Origin: a virus
Virus record (IMG/VR): IMGVR_UViG_3300032236_000747
Coordinates: 290,681 to 354,680 of that record
Length of the DNA stretch: 64,000 bases
Reading direction: 5' to 3' (one strand)
Shown: positions 48,684 through 55,566 of the stretch, one piece after another
How the letters are laid out: each line of letters opens with the position of its first letter
Numbering within the stretch: position 1 is the first letter of the stretch
Program-made: the position numbers and the translations under genes
The notes under the pieces: generated by a model
What the model saw: the letters and a program-made list of their open reading frames with translations, nothing else
Told to the model about the DNA's origin: nothing
Database searches by the model: none

Positions 48684-50081
48684 ATGAAACTCGCAAAAAA
48701 CATTATTCTGAACACTGACTCATACAAAGTGAGCATGTTCAAACAATACCCAGCAGGTACTACAGGTGTATATTCTTACATTGAATCACGAGGCGGACGT
48801 TACGATCAGACAGTATTCTTCGGACTCCAAGCGTTCATTAAAGAGTACTTACTCGACCCCATCACACAGGCAGACATTGATGTGGCTGACGAAATCCTTA
48901 CCGCGCACGGTGAGCCTTTCAACCGAGCAGGATGGCAATACATTCTTGACAAGCACAATGGACGCCTCCCAGTTGTCATTCGGGCCGTCCCTGAAGGAAC
49001 ACTTGTACCTGTCAAAAACGTACTCGCTACTATTGAAAACACTGACCCAGAATGCTTCTGGTTAACTACTTGGCTTGAAACAGCCTTGCTTCGTGCTATT
49101 TGGTATCCTACCACAGTAGCTACTCAATCTTACACAATCAAGAAAGTTATTCTTGACTATTTGGAGAAAACAGGTGAAACTAGTACAATCAATTTTAAAC
49201 TGCACGATTTCGGTGCTCGTGGTGTATCTAGCTTTGAGTCAGCGGGCATCGGAGGCGCAGCACACTTGGTTAACTTCATGGGTAGTGATACTATTTCTGG
49301 TGTTCTTTATGCTCGTGAATACTATGATGCTGGGATTGCAGGTTTTAGTATCCCTGCCGCCGAGCACTCAACAATCACTAGTTGGGGCCGTGCTGGTGAA
49401 GTCGATGCCTACAGAAACATGCTCAAACAGTTTGGACGAGAAGGATCAATCTTCGCAGTTGTCTCCGACAGTTACGACATTTTCAATGCCGCAAGCAAAC
49501 TCTGGGGTGAAGAACTCCGAGATGAAGTAATCGCTAGCGGAGCAACAGTTGTTATTCGACCAGACAGCGGTGATCCTGTTACTGTTAACCGTCAGTTGAT
49601 TGCTATCTTAGATCAAAAGTTTGGACACACAGTTAACAGCAAAGGATTCAAAGTCCTTAACAATGTTCGCCTCATTCAAGGAGATGGTGTAAATGAACTT
49701 ACTATTCGCGGGATTCTGGGTGCTTTTATGGCTCTTGGGTATAGTGCTGATAATATTGCTTTTGGCATGGGTGGAGCGTTGTTGCAAATCGTGGACCGCG
49801 ACACACAACGATTCGCAATGAAGTGCAGTTCCATGCAAGTGGGCGATAAGTGGGTAGATGTACAAAAAGATCCAATCACTGACGCCGGTAAGAAGTCTAA
49901 AGCAGGTAGTGTAACTCTTTGGGAGAGCGGTGGAGAATGGGTAAGTGCTGTTGATCAACCAAAAGGTTGGACAGATAAAGGATTTGGCCCATTCACCGAA
50001 ATGCTTGAAGAAGTTTACCGTGATGGTCGCCTAATCAAAGAAATTACTTTTGACCAGGTTCGGGCAAACAGCAATAAATAA
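48684..50081 (+). CDS. nadV: Nicotinamide phosphoribosyltransferase (NAMPT)
   Basis: 465 residues, the usual size. Converts nicotinamide and PRPP to NMN. Recognisable blocks: NIILNTDSYKVSMFKQYP at the start, HDFGARGVSSFESAGIGGAA (about 173-192), SIPAAEHSTITSWGR (about 222-236), VIRPDSGDPV (about 291-300) and IQGDGVNELTI. Together with the NMNAT-Nudix enzyme it rebuilds NAD+ from the nicotinamide released by NADases; such phage pathways are known to defeat NAD-depleting defences. Confidence 0.95.
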   Translation: MKLAKNIILNTDSYKVSMFKQYPAGTTGVYSYIESRGGRYDQTVFFGLQAFIKEYLLDPITQADIDVADEILTAHGEPFNRAGWQYILDKHNGRLPVVIRAVPEGTLVPVKNVLATIENTDPECFWLTTWLETALLRAIWYPTTVATQSYTIKKVILDYLEKTGETSTINFKLHDFGARGVSSFESAGIGGAAHLVNFMGSDTISGVLYAREYYDAGIAGFSIPAAEHSTITSWGRAGEVDAYRNMLKQFGREGSIFAVVSDSYDIFNAASKLWGEELRDEVIASGATVVIRPDSGDPVTVNRQLIAILDQKFGHTVNSKGFKVLNNVRLIQGDGVNELTIRGILGAFMALGYSADNIAFGMGGALLQIVDRDTQRFAMKCSSMQVGDKWVDVQKDPITDAGKKSKAGSVTLWESGGEWVSAVDQPKGWTDKGFGPFTEMLEEVYRDGRLIKEITFDQVRANSNK

Positions 50082-50086
50082 TTTGC

Positions 50087-50115
50087 TTGACAAGCGTCAC
50101 TATAAGTTGTATACT
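50087..50115 (+). promoter_or_regulatory. Sigma70-type promoter with long inverted repeat
   Basis: TTGACA (50087-50092), 17-bp spacer, TATACT (50110-50115). CGTCACT (50095-50101) and AGTGACG (50122-50128) flank the -10 box as an inverted repeat, a likely operator. Confidence 0.75.
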
Positions 50116-50167
50116 CAACACAGTGACGTAAGTCATTTATTTTAATATATTAAAAGGAAACTTAAAA

Positions 50168-50620
50168 ATGAAAAAAATCGCATTCGCAACAATCTTGGCT
50201 GTAGCAGCAATGGCAGCATCAGCGGTTGAAGTTGGTGTAGTTGGCGTTGAACAAACAACTCCAAACCCAAATCGTTATGGTTATGGTGTTACTGTTGGTG
50301 AGAACTTCGGTGCTTACAATGTAACAGCAGGTGTTAGCCGTTTCATCCGTGAAGCAAATGACCAAACTCGTGTTACCCTAGTTGGTAGCAAAGAAGTTGC
50401 TAAGTTGGGCCCAGTTGCAGTCAGCGGTCGCGTTGGCTATGCTTACTTGAATAACCGTACAGGTGATGATGGTTCAGCATTAACAGTTGGTGTTGGAGCA
50501 AGTGTTCCAGTTACAAAGACTGTAGCAGTTGGCGTAAGCGTTGATCGTCAATACGGCCAAAACCGTGTTAGCTCATTTGACGGTAACGTTGTAACAGCTG
50601 GTGTTAAAGTAGGATTCTAA
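50168..50620 (+). CDS. Outer-membrane beta-barrel-type protein
   Basis: 150 residues. Residues 1-19 (MKKIAFATILAVAAMAASA) are a signal peptide. The mature part is alternating hydrophobic/polar strands with Gly-rich turns (YGYGVTVGENFGAYNVTAGV, VAVSGRVGYAYLNN, ALTVGVGASVPVTKTVAVGV) and ends in Phe (VTAGVKVGF), the C-terminal signal for outer-membrane barrel assembly. About 8 strands. Could block adsorption by related phages, as Lom-like proteins are thought to do. Own promoter, operator-like repeat and terminator, so a stand-alone unit. Confidence 0.7.
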   Translation: MKKIAFATILAVAAMAASAVEVGVVGVEQTTPNPNRYGYGVTVGENFGAYNVTAGVSRFIREANDQTRVTLVGSKEVAKLGPVAVSGRVGYAYLNNRTGDDGSALTVGVGASVPVTKTVAVGVSVDRQYGQNRVSSFDGNVVTAGVKVGF

Positions 50621-50639
50621 TCCACGATTTAATTAGCAG

Positions 50640-50659
50640 AGGCTCTTCGGAGCCTTTTT
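50640..50659 (+). terminator. UUCG-loop terminator
   Basis: AGGCTC-TTCG-GAGCCT followed by TTTTATTT. Ends the outer-membrane protein gene. Confidence 0.85.
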
Positions 50660-50674
50660 ATTTGAAAGACTATA

Positions 50675-50923
50675 ATGACCTACGCTGAATATTTCGACCT
50701 AGTAACCTATAAAGCAACATATCACCTAGGTGATAGAATCATAGGTAAGCATAATGGTATTCCATTTGTAGGCACTGTTGGCAATGATAGACAACTTAAT
50801 CCAACGGAAGGTCCACGTATTAGTGTTCATTTAGATTTGCCATTAAAGGTTGACGGAACAGTTAAATGTGTTATACTAGTTAAACACAAAGATGTTAAAC
50901 GTCTTAAAGAATTAAGCGTCTGA
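50675..50923 (+). CDS. Small hypothetical protein
   Basis: 82 residues (MTYAEYFDLVTYKATYHLGD... GTVGNDRQLNPTEGPRISVH). Beta-rich, with a turn 'LGDRIIGKHNGIPFVGTVG' that resembles small SH3-like barrels. Its last 8 nt overlap the 5' end of the tRNA gene, so the tRNA must be cut out of this mRNA. Unknown function. Confidence 0.5.
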   Translation: MTYAEYFDLVTYKATYHLGDRIIGKHNGIPFVGTVGNDRQLNPTEGPRISVHLDLPLKVDGTVKCVILVKHKDVKRLKELSV

Positions 50924-50990
50924 GGCTAAGTGGTATTGCAAGGGCTTCTAAAACCCGAGACAGCAGGTTCGAACCCTGTCAGGCGCACCA
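50916..50990 (+). tRNA. tRNA with probable CUA anticodon (amber suppressor candidate)
   Basis: 75 nt with encoded CCA. Acceptor stem GCGTCTG (50916-50922) with CAGGCGC (50980-50986), one G.U. D arm GCTA...TTGC with GG in the loop. T arm GCAGG-TTCGAAC-CCTGT (50963-50979). The anticodon arm has only three central G-C pairs (50942-50944 with 50954-50956). With a 7-nt loop the loop reads TTCTAAA and the anticodon CTA (50948-50950), with U33 and A37 in place. Mismatches in the anticodon stem (C31-A39, A27-G43) and D stem leave some doubt about activity and register. Charging amino acid not determined; discriminator is A. Confidence 0.75.
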
Positions 50991-51005
50991 AACAAAAGAA
51001 AAAAT

Positions 51006-51299
51006 ATGAATGTAACTGTAATGGGTGATCGTGTATTGATCAAACGAGTTGTTAATGAAGCTAAAACAACAGGCGGTATTATTTTCTCCTGGAATGGTGA
51101 AGATAAAACCAGCGAAGGGATTGTAATGGAAGTTGGTCCTGGCCATAAGACTGACGAAGATATTATTATTCCTACAGGTGTTGAAGTTGGAGACAGAGTT
51201 CTCTATAATGTCACAGCTGGTGTACCAGTAAAGGTAGACGGCGAGGATATGACTATGTTAAAAGCAGAAGATATCTACGCTGTAGTTGGAGAAGAGTAA
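51006..51299 (+). CDS. GroES-like co-chaperonin
   Basis: 97 residues, the GroES size. NVTVMGDRVLIKRV at the start, TTGGIIFSW (mobile loop), EGIVMEVGPGHKT, VGDRVLYNVTAG and LKAEDIYAVVG at the end are the conserved GroES strands. It would cap host GroEL, as T4 gp31 does for folding of the major capsid protein. Located 16 nt after the tRNA. One of several phage-encoded protein-quality-control factors in the window. Confidence 0.9.
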   Translation: MNVTVMGDRVLIKRVVNEAKTTGGIIFSWNGEDKTSEGIVMEVGPGHKTDEDIIIPTGVEVGDRVLYNVTAGVPVKVDGEDMTMLKAEDIYAVVGEE

Positions 51300-51325
51300 A
51301 AATGGAAAATCCAAGGAGAAACGCA

Positions 51326-51685
51326 ATGCGTAGTGTAAAAGTAAACAAAAAAGAGTTAATGACTATTCTAGCAGACAATAAAAAGAAACATGTCAAAGAG
51401 TTTGAAGAAGCAGTCAAAGATTATAAAAAGGCCGCCCTTAAGGTAGCCAAGGAACACGTAGAACTAGCCAAGACAGGCGAGCTAGATAAGATTGCTAAGA
51501 TCCGTAGTATGCCAAACGGGCCTATAAGCTATGAAGACAGCTATAATCGTGCTATCCGTATGATGGAACTAAGCGTAGACGAAGTCATCGAACTTGAAGA
51601 ACAGATCTTTAATCAGCTGGTCCTTGATGAGTGGATGTGGAAGCAGGCATTTGTCGCTTCTGCTAGTTTGTATAAAACAATTTAA
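51326..51685 (+). CDS. Hypothetical phage protein
   Basis: 119 residues from the ATG at 51326, which has AAGGAG 8 nt upstream; an in-frame ATG at 51302 lies before the ribosome site. Lys/Glu-rich helices (LMTILADNKKKHVKEFEEAV, DSYNRAIRMMELSVDEVIEL) then a C-terminal hydrophobic part (LVLDEWMWKQAFVASASLYK). I recall similar uncharacterised proteins in T4-like phages. Downstream is an inverted repeat, then the gene with the in-frame amber codon. Confidence 0.55.
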   Translation: MRSVKVNKKELMTILADNKKKHVKEFEEAVKDYKKAALKVAKEHVELAKTGELDKIAKIRSMPNGPISYEDSYNRAIRMMELSVDEVIELEEQIFNQLVLDEWMWKQAFVASASLYKTI

Positions 51686-51697
51686 AGAACCTGGGTT

Positions 51698-51731
51698 TGA
51701 CAGTTTTTCCTGCACCCCCTAAAAACTGTCA
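51698..51731 (+). promoter_or_regulatory. Perfect inverted repeat containing a -35-like box
   Basis: TGACAGTTTTT (51698-51708) pairs with AAAAACTGTCA (51721-51731) around 12 nt. The left arm includes TTGACA (51697-51702); a -10 at the right distance is poor (TAAAAA). No T tract follows on the plus strand. It may be an operator or an RNA hairpin controlling the next gene. Confidence 0.5.
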
Positions 51732-51763
51732 CTAAATATATTGTCAACTAAGGAGAAACTAAA

Positions 51764-52336
51764 ATGACAAAATCGTAGATTGAATATAGTTGTAAGGACC
51801 TAGTGTTCCATTTTAACAAAAAACATCTAGAAGATCCGACCATACCTATGTGGGTCGTTAAAGCACATGGCGTCACGTTCTACGTCAATCACGTAACAGC
51901 AGATATGCCTTGGAGTACCAAAGAAACTCCTGACAATGATAAAACCAAAGGCAGTATCAAGTTCCAGAAATGTAAACTAGTCATTGACGATGATAACTGT
52001 GCTACTATCTCTAAGTTAGGTGTACTTGAATCTCTTACCTTAGATCATCCCAGAGTAGTACACGCTCGTATCATGGCTGCTAATGGCGGAAAGTTTCACT
52101 GTGCTTTAAAGCTAGGCGAGTTCAAGCACAGCAAAATCAAATTCATCCAAGGCGCTTGTAGTAGTGGGTATATTATCTGCGACTTACTTGAACCTAAAGA
52201 GATTACTATGGCTAGTTTAAAGTATACTCGTGACTTCCGTATATTAAGTGCCAACGAAGTATACTACAAGGAATATGCCAAGACTGGGGATTTTATCGAC
52301 GAAGATGCCTTGTGGGATGAAGACGAAGATGATTAA
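51764..52336 (+). CDS. Unknown gene with in-frame amber at codon 5
   Basis: The best ribosome site (AAGGAG, 8 nt before) serves ATG 51764. Reading on: M-T-K-S-TAG-I-E-Y-S-C-K-D-L-V and the same frame continues for 190 codons to TAA. The only other start is GTG 51803, with AAGGA 4-5 nt upstream, which gives a 177-residue protein. The body (MWVVKAHGVTFYVNHVTADM, WSTKETPDNDKTKGSIKF, acidic C-terminus DEDALWDEDEDD) looks like a normal folded protein. Full-length synthesis would need UAG readthrough; a candidate CUA tRNA lies 0.8 kb upstream. Family unknown. Confidence 0.6.
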
Positions 52337-52390
52337 TAGTTTGCCTATTACAGGCATTGAAAAATACAATAGCTTTTTCCTATAAAATCG

Positions 52391-52419
52391 TTGATTTCAT
52401 TAGTAAATACTATTATAAT
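52391..52419 (+). promoter_or_regulatory. Sigma70-type promoter for rubrerythrin gene
   Basis: TTGATT (52391-52396), 17-bp spacer containing TAAATA (52404-52409), TATAAT (52414-52419). May be used in both early and late phases if TAAATA is a late motif. Confidence 0.6.
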
Positions 52420-52443
52420 ATAACTTTACAAGGAGAGACACAC

Positions 52444-52893
52444 ATGTCTATTACAATAAAAAATCTCGAAAGCGCACTTGCTGGTGAGTCACAAGCTCAC
52501 ATCAAGTACCGTTACTTTGCCAAACTAGCAAGAGCAGAGGGCCATGAAGAAGTTGCTAAACACTTTGAACACACAGCGGACCAAGAGTTGCTACACGCAT
52601 GGGGGCATTTAGAGTTGCTTATCGGTAAGCCAACAACTAAAGAGTGTTTGGAAAAAGCCATTGAAGGTGAAACATACGAGTTTACCGAAATGTATCCAAA
52701 GATGGAAGAAGAAGCCGAACTCGAAGGCAACGACGAAGCATTGCTCGAAGCACGTCTTCAAACAGCAGAAAGCAAAGAACACGCAGAGCAATTTGCCCAA
52801 GTTCTAGCCAAAGCTGAAAAACGTTTTGCAGCATTGACCAAGGTCGAGAAGAGACACGCATTAGCATATCAACAAGTAAAGGAGACACTATAA
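52444..52893 (+). CDS. Rubrerythrin-like di-iron protein
   Basis: 149 residues from ATG 52444 (AAGGAGAG ribosome site). A four-helix ferritin-like bundle with Glu/His motifs: GESQAHIKYRYFAKLA, ADQELLHAWGHLELL, YPKMEEEAELEGN and ESKEHAEQFAQVL. Rubrerythrins reduce hydrogen peroxide. The usual C-terminal rubredoxin domain is missing but is encoded separately by the next gene, which overlaps the stop. Oxidative-stress protection during infection is inferred. Confidence 0.85.
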   Translation: MSITIKNLESALAGESQAHIKYRYFAKLARAEGHEEVAKHFEHTADQELLHAWGHLELLIGKPTTKECLEKAIEGETYEFTEMYPKMEEEAELEGNDEALLEARLQTAESKEHAEQFAQVLAKAEKRFAALTKVEKRHALAYQQVKETL

Positions 52894-53024
52894 TGGATCG
52901 CATTTGTATTGTATGTGGACACGTTCACGATGAAGAACTAGAAGGTAAGTGGGAAGAACTAGCAGAAACATTTGAATGTCCAGAATGTGGTGTGGGCAAA
53001 GAAGACTACGTGTTAATGGAATAA
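52893..53024 (+). CDS. Rubredoxin-type protein
   Basis: 43 residues with two CxxC knuckles (CIVCG at 5-8; CPECG near 29-32) as in the rubredoxin domain that normally ends rubrerythrin (short form with few residues between knuckles). Likely the electron donor to the rubrerythrin encoded by the overlapping upstream gene (TAATG). Split two-gene version of a rubrerythrin. Confidence 0.85.
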   Translation: MDRICIVCGHVHDEELEGKWEELAETFECPECGVGKEDYVLME

Positions 53025-53048
53025 TATCTTATATTATTATTGGTAAAG

Positions 53049-53095
53049 AAATGGTAAACTTGTCTCTTGACAGTTTACCATTTTTCGTTTATAAT
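53049..53095 (+). promoter_or_regulatory. Terminator hairpin overlapping a sigma70 promoter
   Basis: AAATGGTAAACT (53049-53060) pairs perfectly with AGTTTACCATTT (53072-53083), followed by TT: a terminator for the rubredoxin gene. The same sequence contains TTGACA (53067-53072), a 17-bp spacer and TATAAT (53090-53095) for the next gene. The repeat could also be an operator. Confidence 0.75.
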
Positions 53096-53116
53096 AATAC
53101 AAAGGAGAGATAGTTT

Positions 53117-53449
53117 ATGTCATCTAATAAAACAATCGAAAGTCTAATGGAGTTTTGTAAAAAGAATTCCGGTGACGAGCAGATTTGGTCCGGCAAGAGT
53201 GGTACATACTTTTGGAACACAGGTAAGACAACAGCAGATATGGTACTTAACGGTGTAGTACGAAAGTTAGCAGGCATCGACGCAAGCGGCAGGAAGATTT
53301 GGACTGTAGCAGGTTCATTCAAGATTGCAGAAAATGGCACTATTCTACGTTTTACAGGTCTTGCTAAAAAAGATCAAGTAACCATTGCCCGTGTTGGTCA
53401 AATCAAAGTTGAAGCTAAAGCCACTGTAGCAGAAACAGCCCTAGTATGA
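53117..53449 (+). CDS. Hypothetical protein
   Basis: 110 residues (MSSNKTIESLMEFCKKNSGD... TYFWNTGKTTADMVLNGVVR). A small alpha/beta protein: N-terminal helix, then beta strands with GTILRFTGLAKKDQVTIARV. AGGAGAG ribosome site and its own promoter. Its stop overlaps the next start by 4 nt. No family recognised. Confidence 0.55.
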   Translation: MSSNKTIESLMEFCKKNSGDEQIWSGKSGTYFWNTGKTTADMVLNGVVRKLAGIDASGRKIWTVAGSFKIAENGTILRFTGLAKKDQVTIARVGQIKVEAKATVAETALV

Positions 53450-53841
53450 GTATGCATCTACATCACCCATCCTTGTCTTATAATGGTAAGAAAAAAGGCA
53501 AGCAAAAGTTCCGCAATGCTGACGAGGCCGCAAGATCACGCGAGCTCGATGCTAGCTGGAAAGAAATGCAAAAGAAATGGGGAGTTGAAGCAGAAGAAAA
53601 GAAACGTAGTCGAGCAATGAATGCTGAACCGTTGACCTATAAGTTATCTGTTCCAGCTGGTCGTGCAACTAACTCTGCTATCCCTAGTAGAGACACAGGG
53701 CACCTTGGCACAGTTCGTTCTAAGGACATTCCTAAATACACCGGTACCAAAGTTATCGGTATCGGTACTATGCATAAATCAAACGCAGTACCTATCTTCA
53801 GCGATGAGGAAGCTATAGATATCAGTAAGATGCGACGATAA
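53446..53841 (+). CDS. Hypothetical protein
   Basis: 131 residues, basic (SLSYNGKKKGKQKFRNADEA, WKEMQKKWGVEAEEKKRSRA) with a C-terminal segment SIPSRDTGHLGTVRSKDIPK-like and IGIGTMHKSNAVPIFSDEEA. The latter pattern (GTxxSK.. Y.G....IG..HKSNAVP.F) is one I have seen in conserved phage proteins near replication genes, function unknown. Coupled to the upstream gene by an ATGA overlap. Confidence 0.55.
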   Translation: MSMHLHHPSLSYNGKKKGKQKFRNADEAARSRELDASWKEMQKKWGVEAEEKKRSRAMNAEPLTYKLSVPAGRATNSAIPSRDTGHLGTVRSKDIPKYTGTKVIGIGTMHKSNAVPIFSDEEAIDISKMRR

Positions 53842-53844
53842 ATA
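53839..53844 (+). promoter_or_regulatory. Late-type TAAATA motif, leaderless configuration
   Basis: GATAAATATCCCT directly followed by ATG at 53850; same spacing as at 25956. Confidence 0.45.
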
Positions 53845-53849
53845 TCCCT

Positions 53850-55199
53850 ATGAAACCATCATTCAACGACAAACTAATAGCATATCTAGTATTATTCAGT
53901 GGACTGGCGATTTCCGGTGTAGCAGAATATTACTCCATTATGGGCCTAATGGCCATCTACCCTGCTGCACTTATTCCTATTGTTATCATGGGTGTAGTGC
54001 TAGGCATTGGGAAGATTAGCGGAACTGTTTGGCTCAAACAAAACTGGGAATGGTCACCGTTCTTTCTTAAAGCATATGTGTTACCTGCTATTGTTGTCTT
54101 GATGTTGATTACAAGTTTAGGTGTATTTGGTTTCCTAAGTAAAGCACACAGTGATCAAAGTTTAGTTAGCGGTGATGTACTAAGTAAGATTGCGGTATAC
54201 GACGAAAAGATTAAGGTAGCAAAGGAAAATATCGATGCTAATCGCAAAGCTCTCAAACAGATGGATGAGTCTGTGGACCAAGTTATGGGTCGAAGTCAAG
54301 ACGAAAAAGGTGCGGACAAAGCGGTTGCGCTACGTAAAGGGCAGGCCAAAGAACGCACTCGATTACTTTCTGAGATTACAGCCGAACAGAAAGCTATTGC
54401 CCAGCTTAGTGAAGAACGGGCACCCATTGCCGCAGAAGTGCGTAAGGTGGAAGCAGAAGTTGGTCCGATAAAATACATTGCACACTTACTCTATGGAGAA
54501 AATCCAGATGCTAATATTCTTGAAAAAGCGGTTATTTGGGTCACTGTTCTTATTGTTATCGTTCTCGATCCTTTGGCTGTTGTCTTATTGTTAGCAAGTC
54601 AATACAGTTTCCAACGCTTCCGTGAATACGAAGAAAGTAGCTGGTTAGATGATCAAGCAGACGAGTTAACAGAAGCTTTTTATGTGGCAGATGTAGGAGA
54701 AAAACCTACAGCAGAAGAAAAAGTTCCTGAAGAGGAAGATCTCCTAGTTGAAAACGAACCAGAAAAGGCTTATCTAAAACAACCATTTGTGCATTTTAGA
54801 AATCTAACTCCTATGCCAGCGCCTTCAAATGATATTACATCTGGGTTTGGTAGGTCAGAGATTGTAGAGATTCCAGACATGGAACGTCCTGGCGATTACC
54901 TAACACCGCCCGACGATACTCCGAACTTTGAAGGTGTTAAGATAGACGGTGAGTGGGTACAAACAGGCCCAGCGATTGAGCCGGACCCATTTGAGGGCAA
55001 AGAATATGTAATGATGGATGGACAGCAAATGCATGTCAGTGCCGCTAGAACAGTACTTGCTCATAAAAATCGTGAAAACAGCGGATACGTTCAAAATGAA
55101 GAACAGGGCGAAGGCACTAAGTGGAACCGTGTTATCAGTGAAGCAGAATACAGAGACAAAATAAATGACAATAAAGATAACCCTAGTAACACCGCCTGA
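53850..55199 (+). CDS. Multi-pass membrane protein with coiled-coil region
   Basis: 449 residues. Transmembrane segments at about 10-30, 32-55 and 75-97 (LKAYVLPAIVVLMLITSLGV), then a charged coiled-coil stretch (about 105-205), one more membrane segment (about 225-250, VIWVTVLIVIVLDPLAVVLL) and an acidic tail. Proteins of this architecture occur in T4-like marine phages without known role. Overlaps the next gene by 35 nt. Has the TAAATA motif 5 nt before the ATG. Confidence 0.6.
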   Translation: MKPSFNDKLIAYLVLFSGLAISGVAEYYSIMGLMAIYPAALIPIVIMGVVLGIGKISGTVWLKQNWEWSPFFLKAYVLPAIVVLMLITSLGVFGFLSKAHSDQSLVSGDVLSKIAVYDEKIKVAKENIDANRKALKQMDESVDQVMGRSQDEKGADKAVALRKGQAKERTRLLSEITAEQKAIAQLSEERAPIAAEVRKVEAEVGPIKYIAHLLYGENPDANILEKAVIWVTVLIVIVLDPLAVVLLLASQYSFQRFREYEESSWLDDQADELTEAFYVADVGEKPTAEEKVPEEEDLLVENEPEKAYLKQPFVHFRNLTPMPAPSNDITSGFGRSEIVEIPDMERPGDYLTPPDDTPNFEGVKIDGEWVQTGPAIEPDPFEGKEYVMMDGQQMHVSAARTVLAHKNRENSGYVQNEEQGEGTKWNRVISEAEYRDKINDNKDNPSNTA

Positions 55200-55566
55200 T
55201 ATATACCAGAACGACAATGAGGGTATATTTTTAGCCAACTTATCAGAAGATGAACAAACAGCAGCCACACAGTGGTTGAGCAAGTTTGAAACCGAGCAAG
55301 ATATTAATATATACTTCTATCAAGGTGAGGTAGAAGTGCCTTGGTTTTTGCACAGCATGGCCGCCAGCAAGTATAAGTACATTGAGCTAGATACTAAAAT
55401 AGACGTCGGACTATTATTAGCAGGTTACTTGTTAGGTAAACCAAATACATTTTATGCTAGTAAAAATCCCAACATTTTAGCTGTTTACAATCACATCAAT
55501 CAAAATCAAGTTAGGGGTGTGGTTGAATTTTTTGAAAGAACACTAGGTGCAGAAAAACAACGATAA
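55165..55566 (+). CDS. Hypothetical protein
   Basis: 133 residues (MTIKITLVTPPDIYQNDNEG... ASKYKYIELDTKIDVGLLLA). An alpha/beta fold, with 'VTPPDIYQND..GIFLANL' then a conserved-looking 'DVGLLLAGYLLGKPNTFYA'. Overlaps both the membrane protein gene and clpX, so the three are translated as a coupled unit. Function unknown. Confidence 0.5.
   Translation: MTIKITLVTPPDIYQNDNEGIFLANLSEDEQTAATQWLSKFETEQDINIYFYQGEVEVPWFLHSMAASKYKYIELDTKIDVGLLLAGYLLGKPNTFYASKNPNILAVYNHINQNQVRGVVEFFERTLGAEKQR

Noticed and set aside
50916-50990. Reading the tRNA as tRNA-Arg with anticodon UCU
   Set aside because: That register would put G-A and A-C mismatches through the anticodon stem. Only the CUA register keeps three G-C pairs centred around a 7-nt loop. 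Some doubt remains because the stem is weak.
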